A DNA stretch of 64,000 nucleotides from Terriglobia bacterium (lineage in GTDB: Bacteria; Acidobacteriota; Terriglobia; Bryobacterales; Bryobacteraceae): assembly GCA_020073445.1 (NCBI GenBank), contig JAIQFE010000012.1, positions 83,998 to 147,997 of the forward strand, in the 5' to 3' direction. Under the pieces are notes generated by a model. That model had not been told where the DNA came from and did not search any database. It was given only the letters and a program-made list of their open reading frames with translations. Shown piece after piece: positions 18,228 through 27,856 of this stretch. The translations under genes and the position numbers were made by a program. How positions within the stretch are numbered: position 1 is the stretch's first letter; each line of letters opens with the position of its first letter.

Positions 18228-19955
18228 GTGAGTACCCCAAAAGAGCTCCGAATCCTGCATCTGGAGGACGTTCCGGCGGACGCGGAGCTTGTCGCGCGGC
18301 ATTTGGGCAAGACGGGATTGCCGCACGTGGTGCAAAACGCCGCCACACGCGACGCCTTCACCGAAGCGCTCGACCAATTCCATCCCGATGTGATCCTGGC
18401 CGACTACTCGCTTCCGAACTTTGACGGTCTCTCGGCAGTTCGGATGGTCCGTGAAAAAGATCCCGATCTGCCCGTTATCGTGGTGACCGGCATCCTGGGG
18501 GATGAAGCGGCGGTGGGCATGATCAAGGCGGGCGCGAACGATTACGTCCACAAGGACCGTTTGGCGCGCCTGGGGTCCGCCGTCGAGCGCGCGGTCCTCG
18601 AAGCGGAGCAATCCCGCGCACGCAAGTGGGCGGAAGCGCAAGTCCGTGCGATGAATTCGGAACTGGAGCAGAGGGTGGTGGCGCGCACCGCCCAACTGCA
18701 AGCGGCCAATCAACTCAAAGAGGAACTTGTCATACATGAGCGGGCGATCAGCGTGGAACTGGAGCAGCTCCGGTCGCGCGACGTGGAGGTCGGGTTGCGG
18801 ATCCAGCAGGCTCTTCTGCTGAGCCAGCCGCCCGTCGTCCCGGGTATCGAGATTGCGGCGCTTACGGTTCCTTCCCAGGGGATCGATGGCGACTTCTACA
18901 TCTTTCTCACCTATCCCGACCGGTCTCTGGACGTGATCGTGGGAGACGTGATGGGCAAAGGAATCCCTGCCGCCCTGCTGGGAGCCGCCACCAAGAGTGA
19001 ATTATTCAAGGCGCTCAGCTACCTGCTGGCGGCCTCGCAGAATGGCCGGCTGCCCGAGCCCAAGGATATCGTCATGCTGGCGCATGCCGAGATCGTGCGC
19101 CATCTGATCGATCTCGAAAGCTTCGTGACGCTGTGCTATGCCCGCCTGAATCTGGATCGACGAATCTTTACGCTGGTGGATTGCGGCCACACGGGCATTG
19201 TTCATTGGCACGCCGCCACCGGACGCTGCGAGGTACTGCATGGCGACAGCTTGCCCCTGGGCATTCGCGAAGGCGAGATCTTCGATCAGATTTCGGCGCC
19301 GTTCGAGCTCAACGACGTGCTGCTCATGTACTCCGACGGAATCACGGAGGCGCGCAACCCGGCCGGGGAGCTGTTCGGCGTGGAACGGCTGATCGCGCAC
19401 GTGGAGGCCAACGCCGGGCTGGAGCCCGTCCTTCTGGCGGATTCCATTCGCGCTGCCGTGTCGGCCTTTGCCGGGGCGTCGTTGCTGAGTGACGATTTGA
19501 CCAGCGTGGCGATCCGGATTGGCCAGCAGCCGGTGGCCGAGGCGCGGGCGGAGATGGAAGTCTTAAGCGACTTGCGGGAGCTCCGAAAGTTGCGCCACTT
19601 TGTCCGCGAGTTTTGCGGCACGCTGCACGATCCCGCTCCGGACGAAGACCTGGTGGACGCACTGGAGCTGGCGGTCAATGAAGCCTCCAGCAACATCATG
19701 CGGCACGCCTACCATGGCCGGACCGACCAATGGATTCATCTGGAAGTGGAGGCTCGCCCCAACGCCATCGCGGTCACGTTTCGCCACCTCGGAGCGGGCT
19801 TCGATCCGGCGCCGTTGGAGCCTGCGGTACCGGACGGCGGACGGGAATCCGGATTCGGGACCTACATCATCTTCAAGAGCGTGGACCAGGTGCGCTACTA
19901 CCGCGACGAGCGCGGCCGGAACTGCATTTCCCTGGTCAAGAACCGGCGAGACTGA
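18228..19955 (+). CDS. REC-PP2C-HATPase partner-switch protein (RsbU/RsbW fusion, HsbR-like)
   Basis: Starting at GTG (18228), five bases after the receiver gene, it is 575 residues. Domain 1 is a receiver (about 8-125) with D59 (ILADYSLPNFDG) and Lys (VHKDRL). Domain 2, after a coiled coil (about 140-185), is a SpoIIE-type PP2C phosphatase (about 195-420) with DGDFYIF, VGDVMGKGIPAA, DCGHTG, YSDGITEARN and SDDLTSV. Domain 3 is an RsbW-type HATPase (about 440-572) with NEASSNIMRHAY and a GFGTYIIF lid. Phosphatase and kinase for a STAS protein thus sit in one chain, as in Pseudomonas HsbR. The likely substrate is the STAS protein encoded 31 bp downstream. Confidence 0.93.
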   Translation: MSTPKELRILHLEDVPADAELVARHLGKTGLPHVVQNAATRDAFTEALDQFHPDVILADYSLPNFDGLSAVRMVREKDPDLPVIVVTGILGDEAAVGMIKAGANDYVHKDRLARLGSAVERAVLEAEQSRARKWAEAQVRAMNSELEQRVVARTAQLQAANQLKEELVIHERAISVELEQLRSRDVEVGLRIQQALLLSQPPVVPGIEIAALTVPSQGIDGDFYIFLTYPDRSLDVIVGDVMGKGIPAALLGAATKSELFKALSYLLAASQNGRLPEPKDIVMLAHAEIVRHLIDLESFVTLCYARLNLDRRIFTLVDCGHTGIVHWHAATGRCEVLHGDSLPLGIREGEIFDQISAPFELNDVLLMYSDGITEARNPAGELFGVERLIAHVEANAGLEPVLLADSIRAAVSAFAGASLLSDDLTSVAIRIGQQPVAEARAEMEVLSDLRELRKLRHFVREFCGTLHDPAPDEDLVDALELAVNEASSNIMRHAYHGRTDQWIHLEVEARPNAIAVTFRHLGAGFDPAPLEPAVPDGGRESGFGTYIIFKSVDQVRYYRDERGRNCISLVKNRRD

Positions 19956-19986
19956 CATAAAACGGATAGGAAGGAAGTGAACTCTG

Positions 19987-20343
19987 ATGGAATTGCCAAT
20001 CGATAAAATCGGCGACGTTGCAGCGGTAGCCGTGCCGGTGGAGGAATTGGACGCGAGCAACGCCTCCGAACTCAAGCGCGATATCGCACCGCTCCTCCAG
20101 GCGAATACGAAAGTGGTGCTCGATCTGAGCCGGGTGCGGTTCATGGACAGCTCGGGGCTGGGCGCAATGCTCTCGTGCCTGCGGCAGCTCACTGCCAAGA
20201 AGGGCGATCTGAAACTATGCGGAATGTCCAAGCAGGTTCGGGGAGCCTTCAAGTTGGTGCGCCTCCACCGGATTTTTGACATTTACGGAACCAGATCGGA
20301 AGCCGTGCTCGCATTTCAGGCCAAACCCGCGGGCGTGGCCTAG
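19987..20343 (+). CDS. STAS anti-sigma-factor antagonist (RsbV/HsbA-like)
   Basis: A 118-residue STAS domain protein. The phosphorylation loop FMDSSGLGAML is intact (D54, S55, S56), preceded by VVLDLSRVR. Unphosphorylated STAS proteins of this family bind an RsbW-type partner or another target and release a sigma factor or activate an enzyme. The ribosome-binding site AGGAAG stands before the ATG. It ends the plus-strand signalling operon 15570-20343 and converges with the multidrug pump operon, with no room for a third gene. No cognate sigma factor is encoded here. Confidence 0.94.
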   Translation: MELPIDKIGDVAAVAVPVEELDASNASELKRDIAPLLQANTKVVLDLSRVRFMDSSGLGAMLSCLRQLTAKKGDLKLCGMSKQVRGAFKLVRLHRIFDIYGTRSEAVLAFQAKPAGVA

Positions 20344-20359
20344 CGGAGAAGCGGAATTC

Positions 20360-21772
20360 CTACTGCCAGCCGCCGCCCAGAGCCTTGTAGAGCTGCACGA
20401 CACTGTTCAGCTCGTTCAGCCGGATCTGCGAGAGCGCCAGCTCGGCCTGGAACAGGTCGCGATCGGCATCCAGCGCATTCAGGAGCGTGTCCACGCCGCC
20501 GCGATAGCGGACGTAGGCAAGATTCGTCCGATCCTGCAGCGCGGCCACCAAGAGCTCCTGCTGAACGCGGCTTTCCCGGACCCGCTGATGCGCGATCAGG
20601 GCGTCGGAGACTTCGGTAAAGGCGGTCTGGATGGCCTTCTTGTATTGAATCAAGGCGCTCTCTCGGAATGCCTGAGACAGCTTCACTTCCGACTTGATGC
20701 GTCCGGCTGTGAAGATAGGCTGTGTCACTTGCGGCGTGAAGTTCCAGACGCCGCTAGGCCCGCTGAACAAGCTCGAGAGCTGCGTGCCCTGCCCGCCCAG
20801 GAATCCGCTCAGGCTGATCTGCGGAAAGTAAGCGGCCTTCGCCACGCCGATTTCGGCATTGGCCGCGATCAGGTTTTGCTCCGCCGCACGAATATCCGGG
20901 CGGCGCTCTAAAAGAGCTGAAGGCAAACCGGCGGGCACCTCCGGCGGCATCTCCTGTTCGGTAAGGCTTCGCCCGCGCAGGATCTCGCCTGGATTCCTGC
21001 CCAACAGCAGGCTGATCTGATTCTCGGTCTGCTCGATCTGTTGCTGGAGCGCCGGAATCGTTTCGGACGCGGTGTACACCAGTTGCTCGCCTTGCCGCAG
21101 GTCGAGCAGCGTCGCCACGCCGCCGGCCTGGCGGTTCTTAATAAGATCGAGCGACTCCTGCCGGGTGGCCAGCGTGCGCCGGGAAATATCCAGTTGATAG
21201 TCCAGCTCGCGCAGGCTGAAGTAGTTGCTTGCCACATCGCTGACCAAAGTGGTCATGACGGCTTTGCGATTCTCTTCGGCGCTTAGGAGATTGGCGCGGG
21301 CGGCTTCGGTGGCGCGGCGCAGCCGTCCCCAGATATCCACTTCGAAGGAGAGCAGGCTGAGCGTCGCCGCCCCGAACGTTCGATTCTGCGACGGCACGAA
21401 TGCCACCGGCAGAGGTGTCTGTCCGTTCCGCGAAAGGCGAATTGTAGAAATGTCCGCTCCGGCGCCTACGTTCGGGTACTGATTGGATCGCGTGACGCCC
21501 AGTTGCGCGTTGGCTGCCTCGATTCGCGCGGCAGCGTCGCGTAAGTCGTAGTTCTGCGCCAGCGCCGTCCGTTCCAACTCCTGGAGCTTCTCGTCTTTGA
21601 ATACCTCGAACCACTTGAGATCGCCCAAGGATGTTGGATCGGTAGTGGGTGTTCCCCCAGGGGCGCGAAAGTTGGCCGGCGCCGGGATGGCAGGCCGCTG
21701 ATAATTCGGTCCGACGGTGCAGCCCGCGAGCAGCGCCGCGGCGACGACTGCGATGACTGGCTTCCTCATCAT
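20360..21772 (-). CDS. RND outer-membrane lipoprotein channel, OprM/NodT family
   Basis: The ATG pair at 21772/21769 follows a GAGG sequence and gives MMRKPVIAVVAAALLAGCTVGPNY: a lipobox LLAGC and the family hallmark GPNYxRP. Two outer-membrane-efflux repeats follow (AARIEAANAQLGVTRSNQYP, ALLERRPDIRAAEQNLIAANAEIG, PQISLSGFLG). Length 470 is usual. It is the exit duct of the tripartite pump with the genes at 21775-24975 and 24981-26309; only two bases separate it from the pump gene. Confidence 0.94.
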   Translation of the reverse strand: MMRKPVIAVVAAALLAGCTVGPNYQRPAIPAPANFRAPGGTPTTDPTSLGDLKWFEVFKDEKLQELERTALAQNYDLRDAAARIEAANAQLGVTRSNQYPNVGAGADISTIRLSRNGQTPLPVAFVPSQNRTFGAATLSLLSFEVDIWGRLRRATEAARANLLSAEENRKAVMTTLVSDVASNYFSLRELDYQLDISRRTLATRQESLDLIKNRQAGGVATLLDLRQGEQLVYTASETIPALQQQIEQTENQISLLLGRNPGEILRGRSLTEQEMPPEVPAGLPSALLERRPDIRAAEQNLIAANAEIGVAKAAYFPQISLSGFLGGQGTQLSSLFSGPSGVWNFTPQVTQPIFTAGRIKSEVKLSQAFRESALIQYKKAIQTAFTEVSDALIAHQRVRESRVQQELLVAALQDRTNLAYVRYRGGVDTLLNALDADRDLFQAELALSQIRLNELNSVVQLYKALGGGWQ

Positions 21773-21774
21773 CC

Positions 21775-24700
21775 TCAATCTCCCTGCACTGGCGCCGGCT
21801 CTGACGATACAACGACGGGAGTCTTCTTGGCCGCGCCCGACACCCTCTCCACCACGTAGAAGATCGCCGGGATAAAGAAGATACCAATCACGCTGGCGGC
21901 CAGCATACCCCCGATCACTGTGGTGCCCATGATCTGGCGGGCGACCGATCCTGCCCCGGAAGCCGTCCATAAGGGCACGCAGCCGAGAATGAACGCGAAC
22001 GAGGTCATCAGAATCGGACGCAAGCGGAGGCGGGCTCCTTCGAGAGCCGCGTCGACCAAATTCTTCCCTTTCTCGAACTCGTCCTTGGCGAACTCGACGA
22101 TCAAGATCGCGTTCTTGGCCGCCAGTCCGATCAGCATGACGAGACCGATCTGTGAATACACGTCGCTTTCGATCTGGACTTCATACACGGGTAGAAACCA
22201 TCCCAGAACCACGCGGCGCAGCCACAGAACCGCGAAGGCTCCAAAGATCGCGACGGGGGTGCTCAAAAGAACACTGAAGGGCAAAGACCAACTCTCGTAC
22301 AAGGCGGCCAGCACCAAGAAAACGAACAGCAGCGAGAACCCAAAGATGACCGCCGGCGGTATGCCTTGCTGCGCCTGCTTTTCCTGGAACGACATGGCCG
22401 CGTAGTCATAGCCCATTTCGCGCGGCATAGTTTGCGCGAAGACCTCTTCCAGCGCCTTCATGGCTTGCGCGGAACTGTAGCCCGGCGCGGCGTTCCCGTT
22501 AAGCGGCGCCGATCGATACATGTTGTATCGCATGGTGAATTCCGGACCGGGACGCGACTCGAATTTCGTCAATGCGGAGAGCGGCACCATTTCGCCCTTG
22601 TTGTTGCGCACGTAAAACTGCCCGACGTTTTCGGCCTTTGTGCGATACTCGCCCTCCGCCTCGATGTACACCTGCCACTGCCGCCCGAACCGGTTGAAGT
22701 AATTCACGAACAGGCCGCCCATGAATGCCTGGATGGTACGGTAGACGTCGTTGATCGGGACGCCCTGTTTGAGGACCTTGTCTTCATCCACATCGACGTA
22801 CTGCTGCGGCACGCTGGGAAGAAACGTTGTGCTCAGACCGGCGATCTCGGGGCGCTTGCTGGCCGCCGCGATGAACGTGTTCACGTTCGCCGCCAGGAAC
22901 GGCACATCTTTCCCTGCCCGGTCCTGGAGAATGAAGGTGAATCCGCCGGAAGTGCCTACTCCTGGAATCGCCGGCGGCGAAAAGTCGAACGCGATGCCCT
23001 CCGGCAGCTTGCTCAGTTCGGCATTCAGATGCTGCTTGATGGCCTGGAACTGCTGCTCCCGTGACTCGCGATCCTTCCAGTCCTTGAGCGTCACGAAGAA
23101 GAAGGCGTTGTAACTGGTCCGAACCAGGCTGAGCAAACTGAAGCCGACAACACTGGTTGTGCCCTGAACGCCCGGAGTTTGGGCGAGAATACTTTCGACT
23201 TTCCTGGCAACTTCGTCGGTGCGTTGAAACGAAGACGAATTGGGCAGCTGGAGATTGACGTAGACATACCCCTGATCCTCATCCGGCAGGAAGCCGGAGG
23301 GCACTTTCGTGCTGAAGAACACGCCTGCGACTCCGAAGATCACCAACATCACTAATGCAACGCCGCTCTTGCGGATGAGCGTGCCGGACCACCGTACGTA
23401 GTTGTCAGTGGCATGTCCAAACTGGCGGTTAAACCAGTCGAAGAATCTCCTCAACAGGCCGTGGCTTGCCGTCTTGGGTTTCAGCAGCAGCGCGGCCAAC
23501 GCGGGACTCAAGGTGAGCGCATTGAATGCGGAAAGGATCACGGAGATCGCGATGGTCACGGCGAATTGCTGGTAGAGTCTTCCGGTGATGCCCGGAATGA
23601 ATGCCGTCGGCACGAACACCGCGGACAGAACCAGGGCGATGCCGATCACCGGCCCCGAGATTTCTTCCATCGCCTTAAATGCCGCGGCCTTGGGAGCAAG
23701 ACCGTTTTCGATGTGCCGCTCCACTGCCTCGACCACTACGATGGGGTCATCGACCACCAGGCCAATCGCCAATACCAGGCCAAAGAGTGACAGCGTATTG
23801 ATGGAGAAACCGAACATCGGGAAGAATGCGAACGTGCCTATCAGGGAAACCGGCACCGCGAGCAAGGGGATCAGCGTGGCGCGCCAGCCTTGCAGGAAAA
23901 TGTAGACCACCACGATCACCAGCAGGATCGCGATGGCCAGCGTTTGGACGATCTCTCGAATGCCTTCGGTGACCGCGCGTGTCGTATCCAGAGCAATCCC
24001 GTAATCCATGCCCTCTGGAAAGCGCTGTTTCGCCTCGGCCATGAGTTTCTTCACGCCCTCGGCAGCCTGGACGGCGTTCGAACCGGGCAACTGGTAAACG
24101 GCGATTACAGCGCTGGCCTTTCCATTGAAGCGGCCGGAGAGGGTGTAATCCTGCGATCCCAACTCGACTCGCGCGACATCCTTCACCCGCACGATTCCGC
24201 CGTCGGGCGTTTCCCGCACCACGATTTGCCCGAACTCTTCGGGCGACGTGCGCCGCCCCGCAGCGCGAACCGAATAGGTGAATTCCTGACCTTTCGGAAT
24301 CGGCTCGCCGCCCACCTGACCGGCCGGATTCACCGTGTTCTGGGTCTGAACCGCGTTCACGATCTCAGGCACGGTGATGCCGAGCTTAGCCAGCTGGTCG
24401 GGCTTGACCCAAAGCCGCATCGCATACTGACCGGCGCCGAAAACCTGGACGCTGCCGATGCCCGGCACTCGCGTGAGTTGATCGTTGAGGTTGATGTAGG
24501 CGTAGTTAGCCAGGAATTGCGCGTCTAAAGTATTGTTCGGCGAGTTCAAACTGAGCAGCATCAGCGGGGCGGTTAAGGTCTTCTGCACCGTGACGCCATA
24601 GTTGTTGACCTCAGCCGGAAGCTGGGACGCGGCGAGCGTGGTGCGGCTCTGCGCCAAAATCAGATCGGTGTTCGGATCCGTCTTGACGTCGAAATCCACA

Positions 24701-24975
24701 ATCAGCCGCATGTCGCCCTTGGCCGTGGCGTTCAGCGAGTACATGTAGTTCATGTTGTCCACGCCGCTCATCTGCTGCTCGATGGGAGTGGCGACGGACT
24801 GCTCGACGGTCAGCGCGTCCGCACCCGTGTAGACGGCCGAAACTTGTATTTCGGGCGGAGCGATCTGGGGGAACAACGCCACCGGCAGTCCCGCAATGGT
24901 GACCGCACCCACGATCACCATCAGGATCGAAATGACCATCGCGACGATGGGACGGCGGATGAAGAATTTCGACAT
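21775..24975 (-). CDS. acrB-like: multidrug RND transporter, HAE-1 family (AcrB-like)
   Basis: A 1066-residue inner-membrane pump. The N-terminus MSKFFIRRPIVAMVISILMV is characteristic; TM4 has the proton-relay pair in GLVVDDPIVVVEAVERHIENG, here with Pro after the two Asp as in many non-enteric members. Docking and porter loops are complete (RVPGIGSVQVFGAGQYAMR; GMDYGIALDTT), and the C-terminal repeat carries IGLVMLIGLAAKNAILIVEFA. Substrates are probably hydrophobic or amphiphilic compounds; specificity cannot be read. It sits between adaptor and channel genes in the usual order. Confidence 0.95.
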   Translation of the reverse strand: MSKFFIRRPIVAMVISILMVIVGAVTIAGLPVALFPQIAPPEIQVSAVYTGADALTVEQSVATPIEQQMSGVDNMNYMYSLNATAKGDMRLIVDFDVKTDPNTDLILAQSRTTLAASQLPAEVNNYGVTVQKTLTAPLMLLSLNSPNNTLDAQFLANYAYINLNDQLTRVPGIGSVQVFGAGQYAMRLWVKPDQLAKLGITVPEIVNAVQTQNTVNPAGQVGGEPIPKGQEFTYSVRAAGRRTSPEEFGQIVVRETPDGGIVRVKDVARVELGSQDYTLSGRFNGKASAVIAVYQLPGSNAVQAAEGVKKLMAEAKQRFPEGMDYGIALDTTRAVTEGIREIVQTLAIAILLVIVVVYIFLQGWRATLIPLLAVPVSLIGTFAFFPMFGFSINTLSLFGLVLAIGLVVDDPIVVVEAVERHIENGLAPKAAAFKAMEEISGPVIGIALVLSAVFVPTAFIPGITGRLYQQFAVTIAISVILSAFNALTLSPALAALLLKPKTASHGLLRRFFDWFNRQFGHATDNYVRWSGTLIRKSGVALVMLVIFGVAGVFFSTKVPSGFLPDEDQGYVYVNLQLPNSSSFQRTDEVARKVESILAQTPGVQGTTSVVGFSLLSLVRTSYNAFFFVTLKDWKDRESREQQFQAIKQHLNAELSKLPEGIAFDFSPPAIPGVGTSGGFTFILQDRAGKDVPFLAANVNTFIAAASKRPEIAGLSTTFLPSVPQQYVDVDEDKVLKQGVPINDVYRTIQAFMGGLFVNYFNRFGRQWQVYIEAEGEYRTKAENVGQFYVRNNKGEMVPLSALTKFESRPGPEFTMRYNMYRSAPLNGNAAPGYSSAQAMKALEEVFAQTMPREMGYDYAAMSFQEKQAQQGIPPAVIFGFSLLFVFLVLAALYESWSLPFSVLLSTPVAIFGAFAVLWLRRVVLGWFLPVYEVQIESDVYSQIGLVMLIGLAAKNAILIVEFAKDEFEKGKNLVDAALEGARLRLRPILMTSFAFILGCVPLWTASGAGSVARQIMGTTVIGGMLAASVIGIFFIPAIFYVVERVSGAAKKTPVVVSSEPAPVQGD

Positions 24976-24980
24976 GGCCG

Positions 24981-26309
24981 TTACTTCGCCGCCGTTTCCA
25001 CTGGCTTCGCCTGACCCGCCGTGTACGGCTTGGGCCGCACCGTCATCCCCGGACGAACTTTCTGGACACCCTCGGCGACCACCCGCTCTCCGGGCTTCAA
25101 CCCTTCATCGACGATCCACTGCGAACCCACCCGGTCACTGGTCTTCACGTTGCGAATGCTGATTTTGTTCTCGCCGTCGACGACGGCAACCTGATAGGTC
25201 CCCTGCATTTCAGTCACGGCCCGCTGTGGAATCAGCAACGCGCCATCTTTGGTTCGCAGGGAGGTACGCACGCGGCCATACTGTCCGGGGCGCAAGAGGT
25301 TCCCCGGGTTCGGGAACAGACCCGCCACGCGAATGGTACCGGTTCCCTGAGCGACTTCCCGATCCGCAAAATAGAAGCTGCCCTTTTGCGGGTAAATGCT
25401 CCCATCCGCCAGTATCAGTTCCAGGACCAAACCTTTCCGCGCGGCGTCCAACGTAGCCGGTGTCGAATAGCGGCGGTGAAAATCGAGATACTCCTGCTCG
25501 CTGGCGGTGAAATAAACCTTGATGGGATTCACCGTCGAAACGGTGGTTACAGGCCCGCCCGCCGGGCTTACCAGCGCGCCTACTTGTTGCTGCGCCATTC
25601 CGGCGAGGCCGTCAATCGGCGACGTCAGCCGCGTGAAGTTTAGATTTAACTTGGCCGTTTCAACCGTAGCCGTGACCGCCTGAACCGCGGCATTGGCGCC
25701 TTGGATCTGGGCTCTGGCCGTCTCGATCTGCGCCTTCGCGGCCTGTACTTGAGCCTTCGCCGCCACGTTGTTCTGGGTGGCGTTGTCCATGTCCTGCTGA
25801 GTAATGGCCTGTTGCTTCGCCAACGGCACATACCGGTCGACGTCGAGCTGGGTTCGGACCTGATTTGCTTCCATCACGGCAAGCTGCGCCTCGGCTTGCG
25901 TGAGTTGTGCTTTGGCTTGCGCCAACTGCCCGTTGGCTTGGGCGAGCTGGCCTTCACCCTGATCGACTACCGCCTGGAAAGGCCGCGGATCGATCTCGAA
26001 AAGGAGTTGACCCTTCTTAACGAACGAACCTTCCGTATAGTCCTGCTTCAGCAAGTAGCCGGTCACCTGGGCCTTGATATCGGCATTGACCAGTCCGTCC
26101 AGCGTGCCGATCCACTCGGTGTATATCGGAACGTCCTTTTGCTCGACTTGCACAACCTCGACGACCGGAGGTTCGGCAGTCTTCGCCCCTTGAGTGGCAG
26201 TGGAGCATCCAGCGGAACCCACTACGCCTATGCCGATCAGGCAGGTCGCCACCCAGATACCAAATCGCTCTGTCAAATGGTTCACCGTTCGCTCCAGCGA
26301 CGCGCCCAT
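24981..26309 (-). CDS. acrA-like: RND periplasmic adaptor, AcrA/MexA-like lipoprotein
   Basis: A 442-residue adaptor. The hydrophobic leader ends GSAGC-STATQ, a plausible lipobox. YTEWIGTLDGLVNADIKAQVTGYL begins the lipoyl half, followed by an unusually regular alpha-hairpin (about 120-230) made of LAQAxxQLxQAxAQL-type heptads rich in Ala and Gln. The second lipoyl half (RLTSPIDGLAGMAQ) and barrel (ADREVAQGTGTIRVAGLFPN) complete it. It is the first gene of the pump operon; a 12-bp perfect palindrome lies 31 bp upstream. Confidence 0.94.
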   Translation of the reverse strand: MGASLERTVNHLTERFGIWVATCLIGIGVVGSAGCSTATQGAKTAEPPVVEVVQVEQKDVPIYTEWIGTLDGLVNADIKAQVTGYLLKQDYTEGSFVKKGQLLFEIDPRPFQAVVDQGEGQLAQANGQLAQAKAQLTQAEAQLAVMEANQVRTQLDVDRYVPLAKQQAITQQDMDNATQNNVAAKAQVQAAKAQIETARAQIQGANAAVQAVTATVETAKLNLNFTRLTSPIDGLAGMAQQQVGALVSPAGGPVTTVSTVNPIKVYFTASEQEYLDFHRRYSTPATLDAARKGLVLELILADGSIYPQKGSFYFADREVAQGTGTIRVAGLFPNPGNLLRPGQYGRVRTSLRTKDGALLIPQRAVTEMQGTYQVAVVDGENKISIRNVKTSDRVGSQWIVDEGLKPGERVVAEGVQKVRPGMTVRPKPYTAGQAKPVETAAK

Positions 26310-26340
26310 GCGTCACAAAAAGTGAGATGACTTGGCGCGA

Positions 26341-26352
26341 TGAATCGATTCA
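26341..26352. promoter_or_regulatory. perfect 12-bp palindrome upstream of multidrug pump operon
   Basis: TGAATCGATTCA is fully self-complementary and ends 31 bp before the adaptor start at 26309, where an operator of a TetR- or MarR-type repressor could sit. No repressor gene is adjacent. The rest of the 150-bp gap (26310-26459) shows nothing else that I can name. Confidence 0.4.
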
Positions 26353-26459
26353 CGGCAACGCTCTCCCAATATCCTTGGGTCTCCCATCAGAAGTCGCGGG
26401 ACAGTCTTCTTCGTGCTGTATTTGCCGATGCTTACGTCGTTTATTTGCCCGCCGGCACT

Positions 26460-26969
26460 TCAGGCTTTAGCGGTCCGTGTTTTCGACATGTGCAGTGGCT
26501 CAGCGTGGAACTTCCGTGCGGCTTGAACCCCCAACGCCACAAAGACGACCAGCACAACCAATTGAGCGATCTGGAATGGCGGCTCGGACTGAGTCGGCGC
26601 GAGTTCTCTGAGCGCCGGAACCTTCTCGAATAACTGCACGACCAGCACGAACATGTTGAGATAAAGCGCAATCACCGTGCTAATCGCATACGTGCGACGC
26701 CAGCCCCCCACGAGATCGAAACGATAGAGCGCAGCGAGTCCGATGGCCAGCACCAACATCGACACAATGCCCAATCCGATGGCCGGCGTGAAGCCGTGAA
26801 ACGGAAAGAGGAAGCCGGTGACGGTGGTCGCCACAGCGGTGGTCCAGAACAGCGTGGTCGAGCCATCCGGCGGTTTGGAAGCAATCAGGCCGGACACAAC
26901 GGCGAAACCCGATCCAATGGCTATCAGGCTGATAACGACGTGAATGAGCGTAAACGCGCTTAGAATCAT
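26460..26969 (-). CDS. four-helix membrane protein of unknown function
   Basis: A 169-residue protein with four predicted membrane helices (about 5-28, 40-60, 63-85 and 95-115 or 130-150, e.g. AIGLGIVSMLVLAIGLAAL). A GGGAGAG ribosome-binding site precedes the ATG. I do not recognise a domain. It ends the minus-strand run that begins with dps at 30283, following the chloroperoxidase-like hydrolase by 18 bp, and may share its stress-related expression. Confidence 0.75.
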   Translation of the reverse strand: MILSAFTLIHVVISLIAIGSGFAVVSGLIASKPPDGSTTLFWTTAVATTVTGFLFPFHGFTPAIGLGIVSMLVLAIGLAALYRFDLVGGWRRTYAISTVIALYLNMFVLVVQLFEKVPALRELAPTQSEPPFQIAQLVVLVVFVALGVQAARKFHAEPLHMSKTRTAKA

Positions 26970-26987
26970 ATATTCTCTCCCTTCCGC

Positions 26988-27836
26988 TTAGACACCCGTT
27001 GACTTGGTCAGGACCGCCGTCTTGAGGAACGCCAACAGATCCGCGTTGAACTGGTCCCGATGCGTGGTCGTGAGGCCGTGTGGTGCGCCTAGATAAATCT
27101 TCAGGGTCGAACCCTTGACGATTTTCGCGGCGAGCGGCGACGCAGCAACGATGGGAACAATCTGGTCGTCGTCGCCATGGATGAATAGCGTGGGAATGTC
27201 AAACTTTTTCAAGTCCTCCGTGAAGTCCGTCTCGGAAAACACTTTGATACAGTCGAACGCGGCCTTCATGCCCACCTGCATACTCAGGCGCCAGAACTGG
27301 TCGCGCACTCCCTGCGAAACCTTGGAACCCGGCCGGTTGGCGCCGTAAAATGGCGCGCTGAGATCCTTGTAGAATTGCGAGCGGTCATTGGCGACCCCGC
27401 TCCGAAGTCCATCAAACACTTCCATCGGCGAGCCGTTCGGATTGGCCGCGGTCTTGAGCATCAATGGAGGCACCGCGCCCACCAAAAGCGCCTTGGCGAC
27501 GCGCTTAGTGCCGTGGCGGCCGATGTAGCGTGCGACTTCGCCACCGCCGGTAGAATGGCCCACGTGGATGGCGTCTTTCAGGTCGAGTTGCTCGACAAGT
27601 GCCGCAAGATCGTCGGCGTAGGTGTCCATCTCATTGCCGTTCCAGGTCTGGGTCGAGCGGCCATGGCCGCGACGATCGTGAGCGATCGCCCGATAGCCGT
27701 TGCTCGCGACGAATATCAGTTGCTCATCCCACGCATCGGCGCTCAGTGGCCAGCCGTGACTGAAGACGACGGGTTGCCCGCTGCCCCAGTCCTTGTAGTA
27801 AATCTGTGTACCGTCTTTGGTTGCGATTGTCGGCAT
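26988..27836 (-). CDS. alpha/beta hydrolase, non-heme chloroperoxidase-like
   Basis: Starting at 27836 (after GGAGAGGAAATC) gives 282 residues beginning [22 protein letters not shown], the standard N-terminus of cofactor-free haloperoxidase/esterase relatives; the upstream in-frame ATG at 27866 is not supported. Catalytic triad: S95 (GHSTGGGE), an Asp in GDDDQ (222-224) and H253 (GAPHGL); oxyanion segment FSHGWPL. Such enzymes are mainly esterases or perhydrolases in vivo. It lies 20 bp after the gene at 27857-28720 in the same operon. Confidence 0.92.
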   Translation of the reverse strand: MPTIATKDGTQIYYKDWGSGQPVVFSHGWPLSADAWDEQLIFVASNGYRAIAHDRRGHGRSTQTWNGNEMDTYADDLAALVEQLDLKDAIHVGHSTGGGEVARYIGRHGTKRVAKALLVGAVPPLMLKTAANPNGSPMEVFDGLRSGVANDRSQFYKDLSAPFYGANRPGSKVSQGVRDQFWRLSMQVGMKAAFDCIKVFSETDFTEDLKKFDIPTLFIHGDDDQIVPIVAASPLAAKIVKGSTLKIYLGAPHGLTTTHRDQFNADLLAFLKTAVLTKSTGV

Positions 27837-27856
27837 GATTTCCTCTCCTTTAGTTA

